Source: Sphingomonas naphthae
GTDB lineage: Bacteria; Pseudomonadota; Alphaproteobacteria; Sphingomonadales; Sphingomonadaceae
Direction of reading: 5' to 3'
NCBI RefSeq assembly: GCF_028607085.1
Contig: NZ_CP117411.1
Coordinates: forward strand, 558,001 to 622,000
Length of the DNA: 64,000 nt
Shown here: in pieces, positions 54,531-64,000 of the stretch
How positions within the stretch are numbered: position 1 is the first letter of the stretch
How the letters are laid out: each line of letters starts with the position of its first letter
Program-made: the position numbers and the translations under genes
Notes under the pieces: generated by a model
Seen by the model: only the letters and a program-made list of their open reading frames with translations
What the model was told of the DNA's origin: nothing
Databases searched by the model: none

Positions 54531-54619
54531 TGGTCGATCCCAAAAGCGAATCCGTGACCGCTCCTGAGTGAGCCGACGGATCGGAAGGGAAAAGGAATGA
54601 CCTGCCTGGGAACGATGCG

Positions 54620-54934
54620 ATGACATCGCTTGCTGATCTCGCGCGCCGTCTCAGCCGCAAGACCGAAACCGGGCGGGCGATCCGCCTCTCCCCTGAAGAT
54701 CTGAAACTATTGGTCGCGTCCGGTGCCTATGCGGCGCTGCAGGCGGCGGCCGTCGAGGAGTTGAAAGTCCGATGCCTGCAACACGACGAGGCAAGCCTCT
54801 CTACCAGCGCGGAGATTTCCGCCTCTACCGGCGCGCCGACCGCGCGAACCTCGAAATCGTCTGGTACGACCATGAACGAAAGCGTGAGCGCAGCATTAGC
54901 GCAAGCACGAGCGATGACGCGGACGCGCGACTAG
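54620..54934 (+). CDS. Small ORF overlapping the integrase start
   Basis: 104 codons; the first 50 residues (MTSLADLARRLSRKTETGRA, LSPEDLKLLVASGAYAALQA) look like a genuine small protein. The last third overlaps the integrase gene in another frame and looks like a shadow (Ser/Thr-rich). Either a small protein is truncated into the overlap or only the N-terminal part is conserved. Position and size recall excisionase-type accessory genes, but no HTH is evident. Confidence 0.4.
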   Translation: MTSLADLARRLSRKTETGRAIRLSPEDLKLLVASGAYAALQAAAVEELKVRCLQHDEASLSTSAEISASTGAPTARTSKSSGTTMNESVSAALAQARAMTRTRD

Positions 54935-55974
54935 AGGTCGACCGGCGCTATAACGAGGCGAACGGCCACCGTTACTGTCCGACGTGCGGTCGGCCCTTCG
55001 ATGGCGAGACTGCACCCCTGCTGACTAGGGTCATCGCCGACTATCTTCTGGGTAGCGAGCACAAGGCCGGCTTCAAGTCCACGCGTAGTCGTCTCGGCCA
55101 TGTCGTCGACTATCTGACCGAAACGGACCCGGGGACGACCTGCCCCCAGGTAACACCGGGGTGGGTGGATGCCTTCCGCATCTGGCTCGCGAACAGACCG
55201 GTCCAGGTCGGCAAGACCGGAGAGGTCAGAAAGCGCAGCCTGAGTCACATCGAAGGGTGCGTTCTTCAACTCGCGGCAGCGATCAACAGCACGCCCGGAC
55301 AGACGGCCCAGTTCAAGCCGATTCAAGCCAAAGAGGTCGCCGTATCGCCTCAATACCGCGCAGACGTCGCGACGCTCGCCGCCATGTTTCGCTATTGCCT
55401 CGCTCCGGAGGGAAGCGCGAAGGAAAAGGTGCAGCGGATGAGGGAGCGGACCAGTCTGCTGGCTTATCTGCGGGCGGCAGTCGCCACGTGGGCACGTCCG
55501 GAAGAGATACTCGATCTTGGCCCGGGTCAATGGACCGCGGCCGCGCAGGTTTTGAACCTCAACCCGCCGGGTCGCCGTCAGACCAAAAAGTTTCGCGGAA
55601 TCATTCCGATCCCTGCACAGTTCGCGCCTTTCCTCGACGAGATTGACGGTCCCTATCTGCCGACGTGGCCGCGCTCTTCTTGGGAGAAGATGCGGGTCGC
55701 CATCGGCCTGCCGATCGAACGCGGACAGGCGGGCACCAAGCTGATCCGTCGCTCAATGGCGACGTTTGTGAGGAAGCGGATCGGCGAAGCGAACTGGCGT
55801 CAGGGAGAAATGATGCTGGGCCACGTCAAGGCATCGATCAGCGACATCTATGCCATCCCGGATCCGGCGAATCTGGGCCTCGCCTTGGGCGCCACGAGTG
55901 CGATCATCGACGAGATTTGCGCGCTGGTTCCGGGGGCCTACACACCGCAACACCGCAGTTTTACCGCAGCGTAA
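54772..55974 (+). CDS. int: Tyrosine recombinase / island integrase
   Basis: 400 residues. A zinc-finger-like CPTCGRPF near residue 70 precedes the core-binding domain. The catalytic domain has Arg in ATWARPEEILDL, the IRRSMATFVRKR segment in place of the common HxLR form, MMLGHVKASISD and the nucleophile Tyr in DIYAIPD near residue 360. It should integrate and excise the island at the adjacent tRNA-Gly. The gene ends 34 bases before the attachment repeat. The 17-base repeat shared with the left end lies in its last codons. Confidence 0.9.
   Translation: MPATRRGKPLYQRGDFRLYRRADRANLEIVWYDHERKRERSISASTSDDADARLEVDRRYNEANGHRYCPTCGRPFDGETAPLLTRVIADYLLGSEHKAGFKSTRSRLGHVVDYLTETDPGTTCPQVTPGWVDAFRIWLANRPVQVGKTGEVRKRSLSHIEGCVLQLAAAINSTPGQTAQFKPIQAKEVAVSPQYRADVATLAAMFRYCLAPEGSAKEKVQRMRERTSLLAYLRAAVATWARPEEILDLGPGQWTAAAQVLNLNPPGRRQTKKFRGIIPIPAQFAPFLDEIDGPYLPTWPRSSWEKMRVAIGLPIERGQAGTKLIRRSMATFVRKRIGEANWRQGEMMLGHVKASISDIYAIPDPANLGLALGATSAIIDEICALVPGAYTPQHRSFTAA
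55952..55968. repeat. 17-base repeat, right copy
   Basis: Same sequence as 25900-25916, lying in the last codons of the integrase gene. It is followed two bases later by GTAAGAGT, the complement of the ACTCTTAC that overlaps the start of the left copy. Possible arm-type binding site. Confidence 0.4.
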
Positions 55975-56007
55975 GAGTGAGGTCCTCGTCAAAAATGGCG
56001 GAGATGC

Positions 56008-56054
56008 GTGGAGCGGGTGAAGGGAATCGAACCCTCGTCGTAAGCTTGGGAAGC
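56008..56054. repeat. Right attachment site within tRNA-Gly
   Basis: The 47 bases are identical to 25758-25804 and run from just beyond the CCA end into the anticodon arm of the tRNA, the usual crossover region for tyrosine-recombinase islands. Confidence 0.9.
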
Positions 56055-56082
56055 TTCTGCTCTACCATTGAGCTACACCCGC
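56009..56082 (-). tRNA. tRNA-Gly (UCC)
   Basis: 74 bases including an encoded CCA. The acceptor GCGGGTG pairs with CACCCGC, the D-arm is GCTC-AATGGTA-GAGC, the anticodon loop TTCCCAA gives anticodon TCC, and the T-arm holds GGTTCGATTCC. The first anticodon-stem pair looks mismatched, which I could not resolve further. Its 3' half is the island attachment site, so the intact gene has been kept on the integrase side. Confidence 0.92.
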
Positions 56083-56109
56083 AAGAGGCTGAAAAAAGCG
56101 AAAATTCAG

Positions 56110-56310
56110 CTACTCGCCAGATCGTTCTACAGAGCGTTTTACATTTCTGTCCGTGATCCGTTCGCCCAGTGCCACAACCACGCGCGCATCGTCAACGTAA
56201 ACGCTGCGGATGCGGCCGACCCGTTTCGGTGCCCAGGCCATGATATGGGCGGCCTCGCGATCGGTCAGATCGGTCTCGGTCAGCAGTTTCGTAACAAAGG
56301 TGCCGTTCAC
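56110..56310 (-). pseudogene. Possible C-terminal fragment of a second integrase
   Basis: A 66-codon ORF whose central part (LTDREAAHIMAWAPKRVGRI, SVYVDDARVVVALGERI) resembles the C-terminal region of some alphaproteobacterial tyrosine recombinases, which follows the catalytic site. Nothing upstream encodes the rest. It may be the relic of an earlier element at the same tRNA. The similarity is weak. Confidence 0.3.
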
Positions 56311-56639
56311 GTCGCGGGGTGCTTCAGGCCGGCGACCTCGCCGGCATCCTCATTGTGGTGGACGATGCTGGCGGCATCGCGGACTTCGTTAAAACTGCCG
56401 CCGAAGCCGTCGCCGCTCCATAGTCGGCCCGAGTGTTGACCAGCACCGTCTCCCGCCGGCCACCCTTGTAAAGCGTCGGATGCGGTCGCGACGTTGGCTG
56501 TCACCCGCCCGCGCAGGCGACCGATTGAAGCAGCAGGCCAATCTTCGGCTGGGCGACAATCCAACAGACCGGGGATGATATTCAGCAGCCCGCCCAACCG
56601 ACATCACATAGAGCCCGGTGTGGGCCAATAGCGCTCAGT
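56311..56639. other. Intergenic stretch, no supported gene
   Basis: About 330 bases with overlapping short ORFs on both strands, none with a recognisable protein. It is possibly decayed DNA between the tRNA and the TetR genes. Confidence 0.45.
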
Positions 56640-57287
56640 TCAACGGCGCTGTTCACGATATCCGGGCCACATCGCCAGGCTGGTGTCGATCAACGACTTC
56701 AGTTCGCGGTGCGACGCGCCCGCGCCGCCCTGCAGGGCGACGCCCTGCATGATCGCGACGACATAGGCGGTGATCGCCCGGGGTTCGGCGTCCGGCGGCA
56801 GGTCGCCTTCGTCGCGGGCGCGGCGGAAGCGGGTGGTGAGCGCGTCCTTGGCGACGGTTTCGCGGGCCAGCACGGCGGCGCGGACGGCTTCGGCCTCGGG
56901 GCCGCAGGCGACGGAATTGATGACGTGGAGGCAGCCCTTGGGGTGGGCATTGCCCTTCTGCATGGCCAGTGCGCCTTTCAGCAGTCGCTCGGCCACTTCG
57001 CGGGCGGTGGGGGCCTCCAGCGCGCGATCGACATAGCCCAGCTGGTCGCTGACGTAGCGGTCCAGCGCCTTCCCGAAGAGCGCCTCCTTGTTGCCGAAGG
57101 CCGCGTAGAGGCTCGGCCGGTTAATCCCCATCGCTTCGGTGAGGTCGGTGAGCGACACCCCTTCATAGCCCCGCTCCCAGAAGAGCGTGAGCGCGACGGC
57201 GAGAGCATTGTCGAGGTCGAATTCGCGGGGGCGTCCTCGCGGCGGCGGGGCATAGCCGGTGCAGTCCATCATCTCGCGGTCCATCAT
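56640..57287 (-). CDS. TetR-family regulator
   Basis: 215 residues. The N-terminal TetR HTH reads ALAVALTLFWERGYEGVSLT, DLTEAMGINRPSLYAAFGNK, and the C-terminal ligand domain contains HPKGCLHVINSVACGPEAEA, as in AcrR/TetR_C_16-like members that sense small lipophilic molecules. The start is uncertain: ATG codons at 57287, 57272 and 57269 are all possible. It lies immediately downstream of a second TetR gene in the same orientation and near the RND pump operon, so it may share in its control. Confidence 0.82.
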   Translation of the reverse strand: MMDREMMDCTGYAPPPRGRPREFDLDNALAVALTLFWERGYEGVSLTDLTEAMGINRPSLYAAFGNKEALFGKALDRYVSDQLGYVDRALEAPTAREVAERLLKGALAMQKGNAHPKGCLHVINSVACGPEAEAVRAAVLARETVAKDALTTRFRRARDEGDLPPDAEPRAITAYVVAIMQGVALQGGAGASHRELKSLIDTSLAMWPGYREQRR

Positions 57288-57308
57288 GATCGTCGCACGG
57301 GCGGCCGG

Positions 57309-57896
57309 CTAGGTGAGCGCGCGCAGTGCGCCGAGGAGCATCCGTCCAGTCTGGCGCGCCGTCTCGCCGGGCGACAGGCGCGGTTCCGACAGGCTGCGGT
57401 GGCCGAGGCCGAACATGCAGGCGAGCAGCAGTTCCTCGGAGGCGTCGAGCCCCGCGTCCGACAGGCCGGGGTGGGCGGCCCCGGCGATGTCGCGCAGCAT
57501 CCGCCGGTAGCGCAGGCAGAGCGTGCCGATGGTCGATCGCACGTCGGGGTTGCGGTGGCCTTCGGCCAGGATCTCGAACGAAAGGGCCTCGTTCTCCTCG
57601 TCGAGCGCGAGCTGGCACAGCGCCGTCATGCCGGCCTCGATCGTGATCGCGCCACTATCGATCTGGTCGCGCAGCTGCGCCATCTGCGCGATCCGCTGAT
57701 CGACATCCTCCTGCACGATGGCGAGGATGATGTCCGCCTTGCCTTTGAAATGGCGATAGATCTGGCCGACGCTGACGTTCGCCTCCGCGTTCAGCTCGGA
57801 CATGGCAGTCTGGTGAAAGCCGAGCGTGGAAAACAGATGGCGCGCGGCGGCGACGATGCGCGCCCTGGCGGGCAATTCATGCTGCATCGCACCCAT
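57309..57896 (-). CDS. TetR-family regulator, probable repressor of the RND pump
   Basis: 195 residues from ATG 57896, which has GGGGA five bases upstream; the longer open frame starting at 58223 is a shadow of the efflux gene. The HTH reads RIVAAARHLFSTLGFHQTAM, EANVSVGQIYRHFKGKADII, followed by a helical ligand domain. It is divergent from the membrane-fusion-protein gene, with a 97-base shared promoter region holding a palindrome. This is the standard arrangement of an AcrR-like local repressor released by pump substrates. Confidence 0.85.
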   Translation of the reverse strand: MGAMQHELPARARIVAAARHLFSTLGFHQTAMSELNAEANVSVGQIYRHFKGKADIILAIVQEDVDQRIAQMAQLRDQIDSGAITIEAGMTALCQLALDEENEALSFEILAEGHRNPDVRSTIGTLCLRYRRMLRDIAGAAHPGLSDAGLDASEELLLACMFGLGHRSLSEPRLSPGETARQTGRMLLGALRALT

Positions 57897-57962
57897 CTTT
57901 TCCCCATCTTCTGTTTTTCGACTTGACCCCTTCGTTGCACAGCCACTAGGGCGCCGACAAGC

Positions 57963-57980
57963 GGAATGAGCGTTCATTCC
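57963..57980. promoter_or_regulatory. TetR-type operator between the regulator and RND operon
   Basis: Inverted repeat GGAATGA-GCGT-TCATTCC, 18 bases, 13 bases upstream of the membrane-fusion-protein start. Its size and symmetry fit TetR-family operators. Confidence 0.55.
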
Positions 57981-57993
57981 TGAATATCGGATT

Positions 57994-59151
57994 ATGACCA
58001 TGCTTTCAGCGTTCAAGGGTCTTGCGGTCGGCGGTGCGATCATCCTGCTGGCAGGGTGCGGCAAGCAGGATGCGCCGCCGCCGCCCACTCCCACCGTGGG
58101 CGTGGTCACGCTGAAGCTGGCCTCCGCGACCCTTTCCAGCGACCTTCCGGGGCGGATTTCCGCCGTCGAGACATCGGAGGTGCGGCCGCAGATCAGCGGC
58201 GTGATTCGCCGCCGCCTGTTCACCGAGGGCGCGCTCGTCCAGCGCGGCCAGCTGCTCTACGAGATCGAGGACGCGCCCTATCGCGCGGCGCTGGGGCAGG
58301 CGCGCGGCGCGCTGGCCAATGCGCAGGCGCTGATCCGTTCGACCCAATTGCAGGCGGATCGCTATCGCGGGCTGGCCGGGATCAATGCGGTGAGCAAGCA
58401 GGAGTCGGACAATGCCATTGCTGCGGCGCAGCAGGCGACGGCCGGCGTGCAGGCGCAGCGCGCCGCCGTCGATGCCGCGCAGGTCAATCTGGGCTTCACC
58501 CGCATCCGCGCGCCGATCTCGGGCCGCATCGGCCGCTCGCTCTTCACACCCGGCGCGCTGGTGCAGGCGGGGCAGGCGGGGGCGCTGGCGACGATCCAGC
58601 GCACCGACACCGTCTATGTCGACGTCACCCAGTCGGCCGCGCAGATCCTCGATCTGAAGGAGGCGATCCGCGCCGGCGGCGTCACCCGCGGCGGCGCCGA
58701 CAGCGCGCGCGTCCAGTTGCTCCTGCCCAACGGCAAGACCTATCCGATCGAGGGCCGGCTGCAATTCTCGGAGGTTACGGTCGACGCGGCGACCGGCGCG
58801 GTGACGCTGCGCGCGACCTTCCCCAATCCCGATGGCCTGCTGCTGCCCGGCCTCTACGTGCGCGCCAAGCTGGTCGAGGGGGTTCGCCAGCAGGTGATCC
58901 TCGCCCCGCAGGAGGGCATCACCCGCGATCCGCGCGGTCGCGCCACCGCGCTGGTCGTGGGCGCCGGCAACAAGGTGGAGCAGCGCGACCTCACGACCGA
59001 TCGCGCCATCGGCAACACCTGGATCGTGACCAGCGGCCTCAAGCCCGGCGACCGTCTGATCGTCGAGGGGCTGCTCAACCTGCGCCCCGGCACGGTCGTG
59101 AAGCCCGAGAAGCCCGAACAGGTCACCGCCACGGCCAAGCGCGGGAACTGA
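57994..59151 (+). CDS. RND efflux periplasmic adaptor (membrane fusion protein), lipoprotein
   Basis: 385 residues. The N-terminus ends in the lipobox IILLAGC, so it is anchored by lipid to the inner membrane. The AcrA/MexA pattern follows: SSDLPGRISAVETSEVRPQI, GVIRRRLFTEGALVQRGQLL, a helical hairpin (about 90-170), and IRAPISGRIGRSLFTPGALV. It links the RND pump to the outer-membrane channel. The start could also be the Met two codons later. It is the first gene of a three-gene operon, six bases before the pump gene. Confidence 0.92.
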   Translation: MTMLSAFKGLAVGGAIILLAGCGKQDAPPPPTPTVGVVTLKLASATLSSDLPGRISAVETSEVRPQISGVIRRRLFTEGALVQRGQLLYEIEDAPYRAALGQARGALANAQALIRSTQLQADRYRGLAGINAVSKQESDNAIAAAQQATAGVQAQRAAVDAAQVNLGFTRIRAPISGRIGRSLFTPGALVQAGQAGALATIQRTDTVYVDVTQSAAQILDLKEAIRAGGVTRGGADSARVQLLLPNGKTYPIEGRLQFSEVTVDAATGAVTLRATFPNPDGLLLPGLYVRAKLVEGVRQQVILAPQEGITRDPRGRATALVVGAGNKVEQRDLTTDRAIGNTWIVTSGLKPGDRLIVEGLLNLRPGTVVKPEKPEQVTATAKRGN

Positions 59152-59157
59152 CCGGTC

Positions 59158-62100
59158 ATGTCCCGCTATTTCATCGACCGCCCCATCTTCGCATGGGTGA
59201 TCGCGATCATCCTGATGCTGGCCGGCCTGCTCGCGCTGCGCACCCTGCCGATCGCGCAATTCCCGGAGATCGCGGCGCCGTCGGTCGTCATCAACACGCT
59301 GTATCCGGGCGCCGACGCGCAGACGCTGGAGAATACGACGACCCAGATCATCGAGCAGCAGATGAAGGGCATCGACAACCTTCGCTACTTCTCGTCGACC
59401 AGCGATTCCGCCGGCAATCTGGCGATCACGCTCACCTTCGAGCAGGGCACCGACGCCGACATCGCGCAGGTGCAGGTGCAGAACAAGCTCGCGCAGGCGA
59501 CGCCGCTTCTGCCGCAGGAGGTGCAGCAGGCCGGCCTGCGCGTCAGCAAATCCTCGGCGACCTTCCTGATGGTGGTGGCGCTCTATTCGGAGGATGGGCG
59601 CCACGATCAGGTCGATCTCGGCGATTTCGTCGCCTCGACCTTGCAGGATCCGCTGAGCCGGGTGAGCGGGGTGGGCGATACGCAGGTGCTGGGCGCGCAA
59701 TATGCGATGCGCATCTGGGTCGATCCGTTCAAGCTATCGAACCTCAACCTCACCGTCGGCGACGTTAAGGCCGCGATCACCGCGCAGAACGCGCAGGTTT
59801 CGGCGGGGCAGGTGGGCAGCCTGCCGACCGTCAACGCGCAGGCGCTCAACGCCACCGTCACCGCGCAATCCCGGCTGCGCACCGTCGAGCAGTTCGAGAA
59901 GATCGTGCTGCGCGCCGCGACCGGCGGCGCCACCGTGCGGCTGGCCGATGTCGCGCGGGTCGAGCTGGGCTCGGAGAATTACAGTTTCCAGGCGCGCTTC
60001 AACGGCAAGCAGGCGTCGGGCATCGGCATCAAGCTGGCCCCCGGCGCCAACGCGCTGGATACGGTGACGGCGGTTAAGGCCGAGGTGGATCAGCTGGCCC
60101 GGCAATTCCCCGCCGACATCAAGGTCGCCTACCCGGTCGATAATTCCACTTTCGTGAAGCTGTCGGTGGAGCAGGTCGTCCATACGCTGGTCGAGGCGGT
60201 CGTCCTCGTGTTCGTGGTGATGTTCCTGTTCCTCCAGAACTGGCGCGCGACCCTGATCCCGACGATCGCGGTGCCGGTGGTGCTGCTGGGGTCGTTCGCG
60301 ATCCTCCAGATCGCGGGCTTCACGATCAACACGCTCACCCTGTTCGGCATGGTGCTGGCGATCGGCCTGCTGGTCGATGACGCGATCGTCGTCGTCGAGA
60401 ATGTCGAGCGGCTGATCCAGGAGGAGGGGTTGAGCCCCAAGGAGGCGGCGCGCAAGTCGATGGACGAGATCAGCGGCGCGCTGGTCGGCATCGGCCTCGT
60501 TTTGTCGGCGGTGTTCCTGCCGATGGCCTTCTTCGGCGGATCGACCGGCGTGATCTTCCGCCAATTCTCGATCACGATCGTGTCGGCGATGGTGCTGTCG
60601 GTGTTCGTGGCGCTCGTGCTGACGCCGGCGCTGTGCGCCACCATCCTGAAGCCCGCGAAGGGCGGCCACCATCACGACCGCAAGGGCTTCTTCGGCTGGT
60701 TCAACCGCACCTTCGATCGCAATGTCGATCGCTACGGCAAGGGCGTCGCCCGCATCGAGCGGCGCTGGGGGCGGACGATGCTCGTCTACGCGCTGGTCGT
60801 GGTCGGGCTCAGCGTCCTGTTCATCCGCCTCCCCTCCGGCTTCCTGCCCGATGAGGATCAGGGGTTGCTGTTCACCCAGGTCTCGCTGCCGTCGGGCACC
60901 TCGATGGAGGAAACGGCGCGGACGATGGACCGGGTGCGCGATTATTATCTGAAAACCGAGAAAGCCAATGTGTCGGCGGTGTTCACGATCAGCGGCTTCG
61001 GCTTCGTCGGGCAGGGCCAGAATGTCGGCATCGCCTTCGTTCGGCTGAAGGATTGGGCCGAGCGCAAGGGTAGCGAGAATGGCGCGGCGGCGGTCGCGGG
61101 CCGGGCCAATGGCGCGCTCGGCAAGATCCGCGCGGGCATGGTCATCACCTTCGCGCCGCCCGCCGTCACCGAACTGGGTAATGCCAACGGCTTCGATTTC
61201 CAGCTGAAGGATATCGGCGGGGTCGGCCACGACAAGCTGCTCGCCGCGCGCAACCAGCTGCTCGGGCTGGCCGGGGCCGACAAGCGGCTGGTGCAGGTGC
61301 GCCCCAACGGGCTGGAGGATTCGCCGCAGGTGAAGCTCGACGTCGATCCCGCCACCGCCGCCTCGCTCGGTGTCGCGCAGGCCGACATCAACGATACCGT
61401 CGCGACGGCGCTCGGCGGCACCTACGTCAACGACTTCATCGATCGCAACCGCGTGAAGAAGGTCTATGTCCAGGCCGACGCGCCGTTCCGCGCGACGCCC
61501 GAGGGGCTGGGCAATTTCTTCATCCGCGGCTCGGGCGGCGCGATGACCCCGCTGTCGTCGATCTCCTCGACCCATTGGGCCTATGGGCCGGCACGTCTGG
61601 AGCGGTACAATGGCGTGCCCTCGATGCAGATCATGGGCTCGCCGGCACCGGGCGTCAGCACCGGCGCCGCGATGGCGGCGATGCAGGACCATGCCGCCAA
61701 GCTGCCCGCCGGGATCGGCTATGAATGGAACGGCCTTTCCTATGAGGAGCGGCTGTCGGGCGGTCAGGCGCCGGCGCTCTACGCGCTTTCGCTGCTGATC
61801 GTGTTCCTGTGCCTCGCCGCGCTCTATGAAAGCTGGTCGGTGCCGATTGCGGTGTTGCTGGTGGTGCCGCTCGGCGTGCTGGGCGCGGTGCTGGCGGCGA
61901 CATTGATCGGGCTCAACAACGACATCTATCTTCAGGTTGGCCTCATCACCACGATCGGCGTGTCGGCCAAGAACGCGATCCTGATCGTGGAGTTCGCCGA
62001 GGAGAAGATGCGCGACGGCCTCAACGCCGCCGACGCCGCGCTGGAGGCCGCCAAGCTGCGCCTGCGGCCGATCATCATGACGTCGTTCGCCTTCATCTTC

Positions 62101-62316
62101 GGCGTGCTGCCGCTGGCGCTGTCGAGCGGGGCGGGGGCCGGCGGGCAGAATGCGATCGGCTGGGCGGTGGTGGGCGGAATGCTCTCCGCCACGGTGCTGG
62201 CGATCTTCTTCGTGCCCCTGTTCTTCGTGCTGGTGAAGAAGCTGTTCCGGCAGGATCGCGCACCCGACCGCGAGCCCACGCCGCAAAGCCCGGCCGGGCA
62301 GGAGGCGCTGGCATGA
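59158..62316 (+). CDS. RND multidrug efflux pump, HAE1/AcrB family
   Basis: 1052 residues, full length for the family. RND features are clear: [20 protein letters not shown] at the first membrane helix, two large periplasmic loops, [20 protein letters not shown] with the proton-relay Asp pair in helix 4, and [20 protein letters not shown] in helix 11. It exports hydrophobic and amphipathic drugs by proton antiport as a trimer. It overlaps the outer-membrane factor gene by four bases (ATGA). Confidence 0.95.
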   Translation: MSRYFIDRPIFAWVIAIILMLAGLLALRTLPIAQFPEIAAPSVVINTLYPGADAQTLENTTTQIIEQQMKGIDNLRYFSSTSDSAGNLAITLTFEQGTDADIAQVQVQNKLAQATPLLPQEVQQAGLRVSKSSATFLMVVALYSEDGRHDQVDLGDFVASTLQDPLSRVSGVGDTQVLGAQYAMRIWVDPFKLSNLNLTVGDVKAAITAQNAQVSAGQVGSLPTVNAQALNATVTAQSRLRTVEQFEKIVLRAATGGATVRLADVARVELGSENYSFQARFNGKQASGIGIKLAPGANALDTVTAVKAEVDQLARQFPADIKVAYPVDNSTFVKLSVEQVVHTLVEAVVLVFVVMFLFLQNWRATLIPTIAVPVVLLGSFAILQIAGFTINTLTLFGMVLAIGLLVDDAIVVVENVERLIQEEGLSPKEAARKSMDEISGALVGIGLVLSAVFLPMAFFGGSTGVIFRQFSITIVSAMVLSVFVALVLTPALCATILKPAKGGHHHDRKGFFGWFNRTFDRNVDRYGKGVARIERRWGRTMLVYALVVVGLSVLFIRLPSGFLPDEDQGLLFTQVSLPSGTSMEETARTMDRVRDYYLKTEKANVSAVFTISGFGFVGQGQNVGIAFVRLKDWAERKGSENGAAAVAGRANGALGKIRAGMVITFAPPAVTELGNANGFDFQLKDIGGVGHDKLLAARNQLLGLAGADKRLVQVRPNGLEDSPQVKLDVDPATAASLGVAQADINDTVATALGGTYVNDFIDRNRVKKVYVQADAPFRATPEGLGNFFIRGSGGAMTPLSSISSTHWAYGPARLERYNGVPSMQIMGSPAPGVSTGAAMAAMQDHAAKLPAGIGYEWNGLSYEERLSGGQAPALYALSLLIVFLCLAALYESWSVPIAVLLVVPLGVLGAVLAATLIGLNNDIYLQVGLITTIGVSAKNAILIVEFAEEKMRDGLNAADAALEAAKLRLRPIIMTSFAFIFGVLPLALSSGAGAGGQNAIGWAVVGGMLSATVLAIFFVPLFFVLVKKLFRQDRAPDREPTPQSPAGQEALA

Positions 62317-63731
62317 TCCGCCGCAAGCTGGCCCTCGGCCTTGCCAGCGCCCTGGCACTCACCGCCTGTGACATGGCACCCAAATATGTGCGACCGGCGC
62401 TGCCGGTGCCCTCCGCCGCGCCGCAGGGGCCGGCCTATGGCACCACCACGGGCGCGATGGCGACCGACACCGCCTGGGCCGACTTCTTCACCGACACCCG
62501 CCTGCGCACGGTGATCCGCACCGCGCTCGACAACAATCGCGACTTGCGGATCGCGGTCGCCAATGTCGCGCAGGCGCGGTCGCAATATCGCGTCCAGCGC
62601 GCCGACCTGCTGCCCGCCGTGGGAGCCACGGGGTCGGCGACCTACCAGAAGTCGCCGGTCGGCGCGGTCGGCGGCGGCGCGGTCGGTGGCGTTGCGGGAA
62701 GCGGGCGGTTCGATGTCTATGCCGCCAATGTCGGCGTTTCCGCGTGGGAGATCGATCTGTTCGGCCGCGTCCGCAATCTGACGAAGGCGGCGCAGGAACA
62801 ATATTTCGCGGCGCAGGAGAATCGTAACGCCGCCCAAACCGCGCTCATCGCCGAGATCGCCACGGCCTGGCTGACGATGGCGGCCGATCAGGAGCGCCTA
62901 CGCATCGCCCGCGATACGCAGACCGCCTTCGGCCGCACGCTGGAATTGACCCGCGCCCGCTTCGATGCCGGCGTGTCGTCGGAACTGGAGGTGCGTCAGG
63001 CGCAGACCAGCTTCGATCAGGCGCGTTCCGACATCGCAGACGCCACCACCTTGGTCGCGCAGGATCAGAATGCGCTCAACCTGCTGGCGGGCACGACCTT
63101 GGGCGCCGATCTGCTTCCGTCGGAGCTGGGCGATGCGAAGGCGACGCTCGACAATCTGCCGGCCGATCTGTCGTCACAGGTGCTGCTGCGTCGCCCGGAC
63201 ATCGCGGCGGCCGAGCATCAGCTGATCGGCGCTAACGCCAATATCGGCGCGGCGCGCGCGGCCTTCTTCCCCAATATCTCGCTGACGGCGGCCTTCGGCA
63301 CGCTCAGCCTCGGCCTGTCGAACCTGTTCGCCAACGGCAGCGAAGCCTGGTCGGTCGCGCCCACCGCCACTTTGCCGCTGTTCGATTTCGGCAAGCGCAA
63401 GGGCAACCTCCGCTACGCCGAGGCGACCCGCGACGCGATGGTCGCCCAATATGAGAAAGCGGTGCAGACCGCCTTCCGCGAAGTCGCCGACGCGCTCGCC
63501 CGTCGCGGCACGATCGACGGACAGGTGGAAGCGCAGACCTCGTTGCGGAACAACGCGCGCGGCGCCTTCACCCTGTCCGAAGCGCGCTTCCAATCGGGCA
63601 TCGATCCGTTCCTGACGACGCTGGATTCGCAACGATCGCTCTATGCGGCGGAGCAAAGCCTTCTCGCGAGCCGATTGGCGCGGCAGGCGAACGCGATCGA
63701 ATTGTACCGGGCGCTGGGTGGTGGGTTATGA
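62313..63731 (+). CDS. RND outer-membrane factor, OprM/NodT family lipoprotein
   Basis: 472 residues. Lipobox LALTAC at the N-terminus, then the duplicated outer-membrane efflux pattern: [80 protein letters not shown], and [20 protein letters not shown]. It forms the trimeric exit duct for the pump. It is the last gene of the operon. Confidence 0.93.
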   Translation: MIRRKLALGLASALALTACDMAPKYVRPALPVPSAAPQGPAYGTTTGAMATDTAWADFFTDTRLRTVIRTALDNNRDLRIAVANVAQARSQYRVQRADLLPAVGATGSATYQKSPVGAVGGGAVGGVAGSGRFDVYAANVGVSAWEIDLFGRVRNLTKAAQEQYFAAQENRNAAQTALIAEIATAWLTMAADQERLRIARDTQTAFGRTLELTRARFDAGVSSELEVRQAQTSFDQARSDIADATTLVAQDQNALNLLAGTTLGADLLPSELGDAKATLDNLPADLSSQVLLRRPDIAAAEHQLIGANANIGAARAAFFPNISLTAAFGTLSLGLSNLFANGSEAWSVAPTATLPLFDFGKRKGNLRYAEATRDAMVAQYEKAVQTAFREVADALARRGTIDGQVEAQTSLRNNARGAFTLSEARFQSGIDPFLTTLDSQRSLYAAEQSLLASRLARQANAIELYRALGGGL

Positions 63732-63762
63732 TTGCACAGGTTCATCCATAACCGCAGCGGAA

Positions 63763-63780
63763 CGGCTGATCGATCAGCCG
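63763..63780. terminator. 18-base perfect palindrome after the RND operon
   Basis: CGGCTGATCGATCAGCCG, 32 bases after the stop of the outer-membrane factor gene. It could form a stem in the transcript, but there is no T-run and no unpaired loop by design of the sequence. Terminator or protein-binding site; uncertain. Confidence 0.3.
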
Positions 63781-63947
63781 CCTCGCGAGCCCATGCGCTC
63801 GCGCCGCACAAGTCGAACAGCCGATTCACCTCTCGGTGCCGGGACCCGGTCTACCGGGAACCAGCGCTCGGCCGCGCGCCGGTCGACGATGCCCGATCGC
63901 GCGCGCATGCCGTCGGGCATATCCTCCCGCAGAGGGGCGTGCCATCG

Positions 63948-64000
63948 ATGAACTTGTGTTTTGAAGCCAGCTACGAGCTGGACGCCTCTGGACGTATCCA
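63948..64000 (+). CDS. Start of a possible gene running off the right edge
   Basis: ATG 63948 opens a frame (MNLCFEASYELDASGRI) that remains open to the window end; GAGGGG lies ten bases upstream. Too short to assign. The 216 bases before it contain no other supported gene. Confidence 0.35.
   Translation, partial: MNLCFEASYELDASGRI

Noticed and set aside
56307-56597. 96-codon minus-strand ORF before the TetR genes
   Set aside because: No family resemblance and competing ORFs in all frames; not supported.
59734-62358. 874-codon minus-strand ORF opposite the RND pump
   Set aside because: The pump gene on the plus strand is full length with all family motifs; the antisense frame is His/Arg/Asp-rich noise.

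Overview
The window reads as chromosomal DNA of a GC-rich alphaproteobacterium, most like a sphingomonad. That is an inference from TonB-receptor style, gene content and codon use; no rRNA or other phylogenetic marker is present. A 30.3-kb genomic island is inserted into the 3' end of a tRNA-Gly gene: a 47-bp copy of the tRNA end lies at 25758-25804 and the intact tRNA at 56009-56082.

Left flank (1-25757). A partial Tat-exported glycoside-hydrolase-like protein and an SDR are followed by a leftward sulfonate-type operon read from about 9.1 kb: 21-codon leader ORF, ABC ATPase, permease, TauD-type dioxygenase, TonB receptor, SsuA-like lipoprotein and an internally deleted GST relic. A divergent LysR regulator probably controls it. 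Next comes a leftward secretion operon (19451-10308): HlyD adaptor, C39-peptidase ABC transporter, second peptidase-less ABC protein, a 791-residue cargo with a double-glycine leader and helical 18-residue repeats, and a STAS protein. The set matches NHLP-type exporters, but the cargo is far larger than usual. A Fur-like box lies upstream. A transglutaminase-like protein, a decayed photolyase-related gene and a two-domain KaiC ATPase with a hybrid histidine kinase complete this flank.

Island (25758-56054). It is rich in defence genes: an Abi_2/HEPN protein; a short type II CBASS operon (CapV phospholipase, CD-NTase, E2-like protein) with divergent CapH/CapP-like regulators; a type III restriction-modification pair whose mod gene holds a (AG)19 tract that leaves it out of frame with its proper C-terminus; and an overlapping pair encoding a 2377-residue protein with two sacsin/Hsp90-type ATPase domains and an 892-residue SNF2 helicase, which I cannot match to a named system. 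Between them lies a rightward module of two DEDD-exonuclease-like proteins, an AAA+ ATPase, a sigma-like protein and several unknowns, preceded by strongly structured leaders and a cluster of CGTTAGA heptamers. A double-HTH regulator and a tyrosine integrase sit at the tRNA end.

Right flank (56083-64000). After a possible integrase relic come two TetR regulators and a divergent RND efflux operon (membrane fusion protein, inner-membrane pump, outer-membrane factor) with a palindromic operator between the divergent start codons. The window ends in the first codons of a possible further gene.

Structural calls rest on motifs visible in the translations. Functions of the unknown genes and of the inverted repeats are inference.
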